Assembly (NCBI GenBank): GCA_902577575.1
Contig: CACGZQ010000001.1
Location: forward strand, 1 to 57,500
Origin: an uncultured Pelagibacteraceae bacterium
GTDB lineage: Bacteria > Pseudomonadota > Alphaproteobacteria > Pelagibacterales > Pelagibacteraceae
DNA length: 57,500 nt
Direction of reading: 5' to 3'
In this document: positions 53,796 through 57,500 of the stretch, in pieces
How the letters are laid out: every line of letters starts with the position of its first letter
Numbering within the stretch: position 1 is the stretch's first letter
Position numbers and translations under genes: made by a program
Notes under the pieces: model-generated
Databases searched by the model: none
What the model saw: the letters and a program-made list of their open reading frames with translations, nothing else
Told to the model about the DNA's origin: nothing

Positions 53796-54938
53796 TTGAA
53801 TTTATTTAAAAATTTAATAATGATTAATATAAAAAATTACATAAATTTTGTATTTTTCTCTAAAAAAGTTTTTTTACTTCCAAAAAAAAAAGAAATTTTA
53901 ATTTTTGATCAGACTGGAAGTCATTATTTTTTTAAATATTTAAAAAGATATAATTACTCTATTTTAAGAACAAGATATGAAGAATTAAATATTCCAATTT
54001 TTTTTAAAACCTTTTTTCAATTTAAATTTAATTATCAATCTTATTTAATAAATTATATAAATTGCGTAAATCCTAAATTAATCTTAACTTATATGGATAA
54101 CAATCCAAGATTTTATAAATTAAAAAAAGAAGATAGCAATTTTAAAACTGTTTTTGTCCAATACGGGATTAGGTCCTCATTTAACGATATTTTTGCTTTG
54201 AAAAGTAAGTTAAAAAAAAAGGATAATAAGGTAGATAAAATGTTTTTAGCAAATAAAACTATATGTAAAAAATATTCTTCTTTTGTAAATGGCCAAACTA
54301 TCCCAATAGGATATTTCAGAAATAATATGGTTAAAATTTTAAAAACGAAGAAGAAAAAAGAAATATTATATATTTCAGTTTTTAGAAATTATAAAAATAG
54401 CCCAGGGATCTTTAAAAATGTGACTTATAAAGATTTTTTTTCTAATGACTCCTTTTTTTTTAAATGGCTAGAGAAATATTGTTTACAGAATAAACTAAAA
54501 ATTAATATTCTGGCAAGATCAGATAATAATAAAAATTTTTTAAATGAAAAAAAATACTTTGAACAATTTTTTTCTTCACCAAATATTATTTTTGAAAACA
54601 AAAATCCCTATAAACATTTAGATAAATATGAATATATTTTAACGAATGACTCAACTCTAGGTATTGAAAATCTAGCTAGGGGTGGAAAGGCTTGTTTTGT
54701 TTGCAATGCTCCAAACAAATTTCCTCTGAATACAAGAAAGTTTGGATTTACTGAAGGTTTAAAAAAAAACGGTCCTTTTTGGACTAGAGAGAACAATTCT
54801 CGTCAATTTAAAAAAGTTTTAGATTATTTAATTAAAAGTAAAAGAAAAAGTTGGAAAAAATATGTAAATAAAGTTGTAATGAGAGACAAAAATAATAAGA
54901 TTTTTCAAGAATGTATTAATAATATTCTTAAAAATTAA
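53796..54938 (+). CDS. Putative surface-carbohydrate transferase, only plus-strand island gene
   Basis: 380 residues by the TTG at 53796; the ATG at 53820 (MINIKNYINF) is the likelier start. Basic, no clear membrane helix. Motifs LTYMDNNPRFY, VFVQYGIRSSFND, PIGYFRNN, ILYISVFRNYKNSPG and the late LTNDSTLGIENLARGGKACFV resemble surface-carbohydrate-biosynthesis/LIC12162-like transferases with a GT-B nucleotide site. Divergent from the MarR operon and possibly sharing its operator region. Function is unknown. Confidence 0.55.
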   Translation: MNLFKNLIMINIKNYINFVFFSKKVFLLPKKKEILIFDQTGSHYFFKYLKRYNYSILRTRYEELNIPIFFKTFFQFKFNYQSYLINYINCVNPKLILTYMDNNPRFYKLKKEDSNFKTVFVQYGIRSSFNDIFALKSKLKKKDNKVDKMFLANKTICKKYSSFVNGQTIPIGYFRNNMVKILKTKKKKEILYISVFRNYKNSPGIFKNVTYKDFFSNDSFFFKWLEKYCLQNKLKINILARSDNNKNFLNEKKYFEQFFSSPNIIFENKNPYKHLDKYEYILTNDSTLGIENLARGGKACFVCNAPNKFPLNTRKFGFTEGLKKNGPFWTRENNSRQFKKVLDYLIKSKRKSWKKYVNKVVMRDKNNKIFQECINNILKN

Positions 54939-54977
54939 ATAGTGTTTTACAATTATAAATTATTTTCATTGCATAAA

Positions 54978-56192
54978 TCAAGTCTCGTAGATAGTATTTC
55001 GTAACTTCCAGCCATTACCAGTTTTTTTCCATAAATGGGGCGATCTAAATTTGTCACAAAGATTTTGAAACTCAGAAATCTTAATACCAACATAATCTAA
55101 TACATCATTAATATATTTGTCTGGAAATTCACCATCATATCTCGCTACTAGCTTAATTGCTTCATCTCTGGTTAAATGTTTGTTTCTAACTTCTTGGGAA
55201 GCATCATATGTAGCTCTACCTATACCAAATTTAATAAAAGTTGTGTACCAATGGAGATCATCAATTTTGTCATCAATACTACTATACTTGCTGTATGTGC
55301 CCTGTGTCCTAAATGGCCTAGCTTTAAACTTAGAGTGTTCAACTGAATAGTAAAAAGACTCTTGGGGTATCCATTTTTTATAGTAACCCAAATAATGTAC
55401 TTGAATTTTATTTTTACTAATTTCAGATTTATCCAGTGGTAAATAAGGTTTTAAGTCTCCTGAAGTCAATTTATATTTTTTCATTAGTTTGTTAATTGGT
55501 ATACCTGCCAAATATAAATTTTTAATATTATTTTTTAACCAATAAGATGTATCTCTTTTAGAGTTTAATTCATGTAAGGGATTTCCATACTCTGCTTCGG
55601 ATTCGCCATAAAAGACCAGTGGAATATTGTATTTAGCTGCCATTCTAGGTCCAATATTTTTCTGCCCAAGTATAAAAGTTTGAAAAGGATGTAGAAGATT
55701 TTCTATAGACAATTTAGTCAAAAGTCTAATAACTTTGCCATTCTGCTTAAACGTTACATTGTCAAATCCCCCTATTTCAATCCAATTTTTAAAATTTTCT
55801 AAGCCGTAACTTGTATATAAAATAGGTGGCCAAGTTACGGTTAATGGGTTCATTCCATATTTATATTTTAGAATATGCGAAGCATAAACACTGTCTTTTC
55901 CGCCGCTGCCAGGAACGATGCAGTCATAGTTTCCACTTTTACTTCTATGCTTATCTAAAAGTTTCAACAATTCCTTTTCTCTTATTTTCCAATTAATTTT
56001 CTCTTTCGTGTTTGAAACAATACAAGCATCACATATGTATTTATTTTCTGATATTTTTTTCATCTTTAAATATCTAGCTCCTTCCCTTGAGGTTTTATGT
56101 AAAAATTCAGGAATGGAAGATGGTCTTTGATTTGAAATCACGCATTTTGAGCAAAATATTACTTCTTTTGGTAAATTAAATAGTGCTTTCAT
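54978..56192 (-). CDS. N-acetyl sugar amidotransferase (WbpG/PseA-like)
   Basis: PP-loop ATP pyrophosphatase: PGSGGKDSVYASHIL at about residues 93-107. A Cys4 zinc-type site is at the N-terminus (CSKCV and CDAC). WbpG/PseA enzymes turn a sugar acetamido group into acetamidino using ammonia from HisH/HisF-type partners, which follow in the order expected for one operon. Length 404. Overlaps hisH by 17 bases. It probably decorates the nonulosonic acid or a related amino sugar (inference). Confidence 0.88.
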   Translation of the reverse strand: MKALFNLPKEVIFCSKCVISNQRPSSIPEFLHKTSREGARYLKMKKISENKYICDACIVSNTKEKINWKIREKELLKLLDKHRSKSGNYDCIVPGSGGKDSVYASHILKYKYGMNPLTVTWPPILYTSYGLENFKNWIEIGGFDNVTFKQNGKVIRLLTKLSIENLLHPFQTFILGQKNIGPRMAAKYNIPLVFYGESEAEYGNPLHELNSKRDTSYWLKNNIKNLYLAGIPINKLMKKYKLTSGDLKPYLPLDKSEISKNKIQVHYLGYYKKWIPQESFYYSVEHSKFKARPFRTQGTYSKYSSIDDKIDDLHWYTTFIKFGIGRATYDASQEVRNKHLTRDEAIKLVARYDGEFPDKYINDVLDYVGIKISEFQNLCDKFRSPHLWKKTGNGWKLRNTIYET

Positions 56193-56832
56193 AATTAATT
56201 AAATTTTTTTTTAAATTTTTATAGATCTTCAACCCGTCAGGTCCACTTTTTTCGGGGTGAAATTGAAACCCGCAAATGTTCTCTTTTTCTACTGAAGAAA
56301 CAAATTTTTTCTTATAGAAAAAGGATGAGGAGGTATTTATTGATTTTTCAAGTGTATTTATATGATAGGAATGAATAAAATACATTTTTTTTTTATCTAA
56401 ATTATTTAGATAATTATTTTTTATGTTTTTTTTTGAATTTAATAAAATTTCATTCCAACCTACATTAAAAGATGTATAGCTACCGTTTTGTTTTTTTTCA
56501 TTAAATTTTTTGACATCACCTTTTAATAAACCAAGGCCTTTAGTTTTTTTTATTTCATAACTTTCACTAAATAATAATTGCATTCCTAAACAAATACCAA
56601 TTATTAGTTTTTTTTTTTCGTTAAACTCGTAAATAATTTTATCAAATTTTTTTTCTTTAATTCTTTTCATGGCCTCGGGATAGGCGCCTACACCTGGAAT
56701 TACTATGCTTTTTGAATTTTTAATAATTTCAATATCATCGGTAATAATGGACTTTATCCCAACAAAATTTAAAGCGCATTGCACGCTAAATAAGTTGCCC
56801 ATTTTATAATCTAGTATTGCTATATCGTTCAT
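56176..56832 (-). CDS. hisH: Glutamine amidotransferase HisH-like, sugar-amidination partner
   Basis: Class I glutaminase: GICLGMQLL (catalytic Cys near 82), FQFHPEKS (His and Glu near 195-199) and the opening AILDYKMGNLFSV. Length 218. Placement between a WbpG-like and a HisF-like gene, away from other histidine genes, argues it supplies ammonia for sugar amidination, not histidine synthesis. Confidence 0.88.
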   Translation of the reverse strand: MNDIAILDYKMGNLFSVQCALNFVGIKSIITDDIEIIKNSKSIVIPGVGAYPEAMKRIKEKKFDKIIYEFNEKKKLIIGICLGMQLLFSESYEIKKTKGLGLLKGDVKKFNEKKQNGSYTSFNVGWNEILLNSKKNIKNNYLNNLDKKKMYFIHSYHINTLEKSINTSSSFFYKKKFVSSVEKENICGFQFHPEKSGPDGLKIYKNLKKNLINYESTI

Positions 56833-56835
56833 TTT

Positions 56836-57500
56836 TTAATTTTTTTTTAAATGATTTTTTATGTTACTTATTTTTAGTTTACCAAAATTTCTATAATTCT
56901 TATTTTTTTTTAAAAAATCTATGTTACCATCTAAGGAATCTTTTTTTTTAAAACTCTGGTCTATGTAACTATAATGTAATGCTGAGCCTATGGCTATACC
57001 AGAAGGATTAGAACAATTAAGTAAATCATCTATTTGTTTAATTGAAGATATCCCCCCATTTACAATATAGGGAACCTTGAGGTTTTTAGAGAGTTTTTCT
57101 GCCAAAACTAAATCAAATCCAAGACCTGTTCCATCTGTATCAATGGAAGTTATAATAATTTCACCAGCTCCTCTCATTTCAACTTCCTTTATCCAAGATA
57201 CTAGTTCTTTTGTCGTTTCCTCTCTACCGAAGTCCTTTCTACAAATAAATTTGTTATCAGATTTAATCACTTCAAGAGATACTACAAGAGTTGAAGATCC
57301 AAATTTTTTAACTATATCGTCAATTATTTTTGGATTATCAATAGCTGCTGTGTTTAAAAATATTCTGTCAGCACCAGATTTAAGAATAGCCTCTACTTCA
57401 TTGACATCTTTAATACCCCCACCAACCAACATAGGAAGAAAAATATTTTCCGAAGTATTTTTTATTAAAGAAGTTAAATTGTTTCTTTGGTACAAACTAG
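56836..57500 (-). CDS. hisF: HisF-like cyclase subunit, partial (window edge)
   Basis: Half-barrel protein with LVGGGIKDVNEVEAILKSGADRIFLNTAA, then ITSIDTDGTGLG with the catalytic Asp, and VNGGISSIKQIDD. The open frame runs off the right edge: residues before RNNLTSL are missing (about 30 expected), and the TTG at 57495 is not the true start. Acts with HisH to pass ammonia to the WbpG-like enzyme (family knowledge). Confidence 0.88.
   Translation of the reverse strand, partial: SLYQRNNLTSLIKNTSENIFLPMLVGGGIKDVNEVEAILKSGADRIFLNTAAIDNPKIIDDIVKKFGSSTLVVSLEVIKSDNKFICRKDFGREETTKELVSWIKEVEMRGAGEIIITSIDTDGTGLGFDLVLAEKLSKNLKVPYIVNGGISSIKQIDDLLNCSNPSGIAIGSALHYSYIDQSFKKKDSLDGNIDFLKKNKNYRNFGKLKISNIKNHLKKN

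Noticed and set aside
53796..53819. TTG at 53796 as the real start of the plus-strand island gene
   Set aside because: No Shine-Dalgarno; the ATG eight codons later is a better start. The longer range is kept only as the open frame.
56836..57495. hisF as a complete 219-codon gene starting with TTG
   Set aside because: The frame continues past the edge and the conserved N-terminal strand of HisF is missing, so it is a cut gene.
32438..57500. Mobile element or prophage carrying the island
   Set aside because: No integrase, transposase, att-like repeat or phage structural gene is seen. Exchange by homologous recombination at flanks is more likely.

Overview
This window looks like a chromosome segment of a SAR11 alphaproteobacterium (Candidatus Pelagibacter-like). 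The DNA is very A/T rich, the proteins are rich in Lys/Asn/Ile, genes abut or overlap by 1-4 bases, and the gene orders are alphaproteobacterial (tolQRAB-pal-cpoB-tilS-ftsH-folP-glmM; DUF4164-zapA-mthfs; tkt/pgk/fba). The organism call is an inference from these traits; no database was searched.

Left half (about 1-32.4 kb) is housekeeping. It opens with a Sua5/ABC-2 transporter/GT17 group, a tRNA-Arg, rluD and rpoH on the plus strand. A long minus-strand block follows: purA, thiD, glmM, folP, ftsH, tilS, cpoB, then pal-tolBARQ, a RuvC-like nuclease, a YebC-family regulator, a YmdB-like phosphoesterase, 5-formyl-THF cyclo-ligase, zapA and a coiled-coil partner. A plus-strand block carries transketolase, phosphoglycerate kinase, class I aldolase, a ThiE-like protein, efp, a SuhB-like phosphatase, rpmE, a DUF1013/TrcR-type regulator, rpsU with an apparent AUU start, a cold-shock protein and initiator tRNA. 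Then, on the minus strand, come transaldolase, the three-part transhydrogenase (pntB, pntA2, pntA1), a 36-residue membrane protein resembling aa3 oxidase subunit IV, rpmJ and 5S rRNA.

Right half (about 32.6 kb to the window end) is a surface-polysaccharide island that starts directly behind the 5S gene. In a described SAR11 isolate the hypervariable region HVR2 separates 23S from 5S rRNA; this island fits that arrangement, with the 23S expected beyond the right edge. It is almost entirely on the minus strand. It encodes a CDP-glucose/CDP-6-deoxyhexose branch (rfbF, rfbG, two SDRs), a nonulosonic-acid branch of legionaminic/sialic type (PtmE-like nucleotidyltransferase, LegC-like aminotransferase, NeuC/LegG, NeuB/LegI, NeuA), a PIG-L deacetylase plus formyltransferase-like pair, an amidotransferase trio (WbpG/HisH/HisF), two KdsB-like CMP-sugar synthetases, an aldolase fused to a DUF115/GT42-like domain next to a HAD phosphatase, a radical SAM/SPASM enzyme, an MsbA/PglK-like exporter and several unfamiliar GT-B-like transferases. 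A MarR-type EPS regulator and a NusG/RfaH-like antiterminator stand at the head of the main operon.

Most notable points: a tRNA-Val inside the island with all stems intact but lacking the usual D-loop GG and T-loop TTC; rpsU with a perfect Shine-Dalgarno and AUU start; four helically phased TTGAAC half-sites in front of the MarR/NusG pair; the aldolase-glycosyltransferase fusion with CMP-sugar synthetase and phosphatase; and a phage-type RuvC-like protein in the ruvC slot with ruvAB missing there. After counting small genes, no gene-free stretch exceeds about 190 bases.
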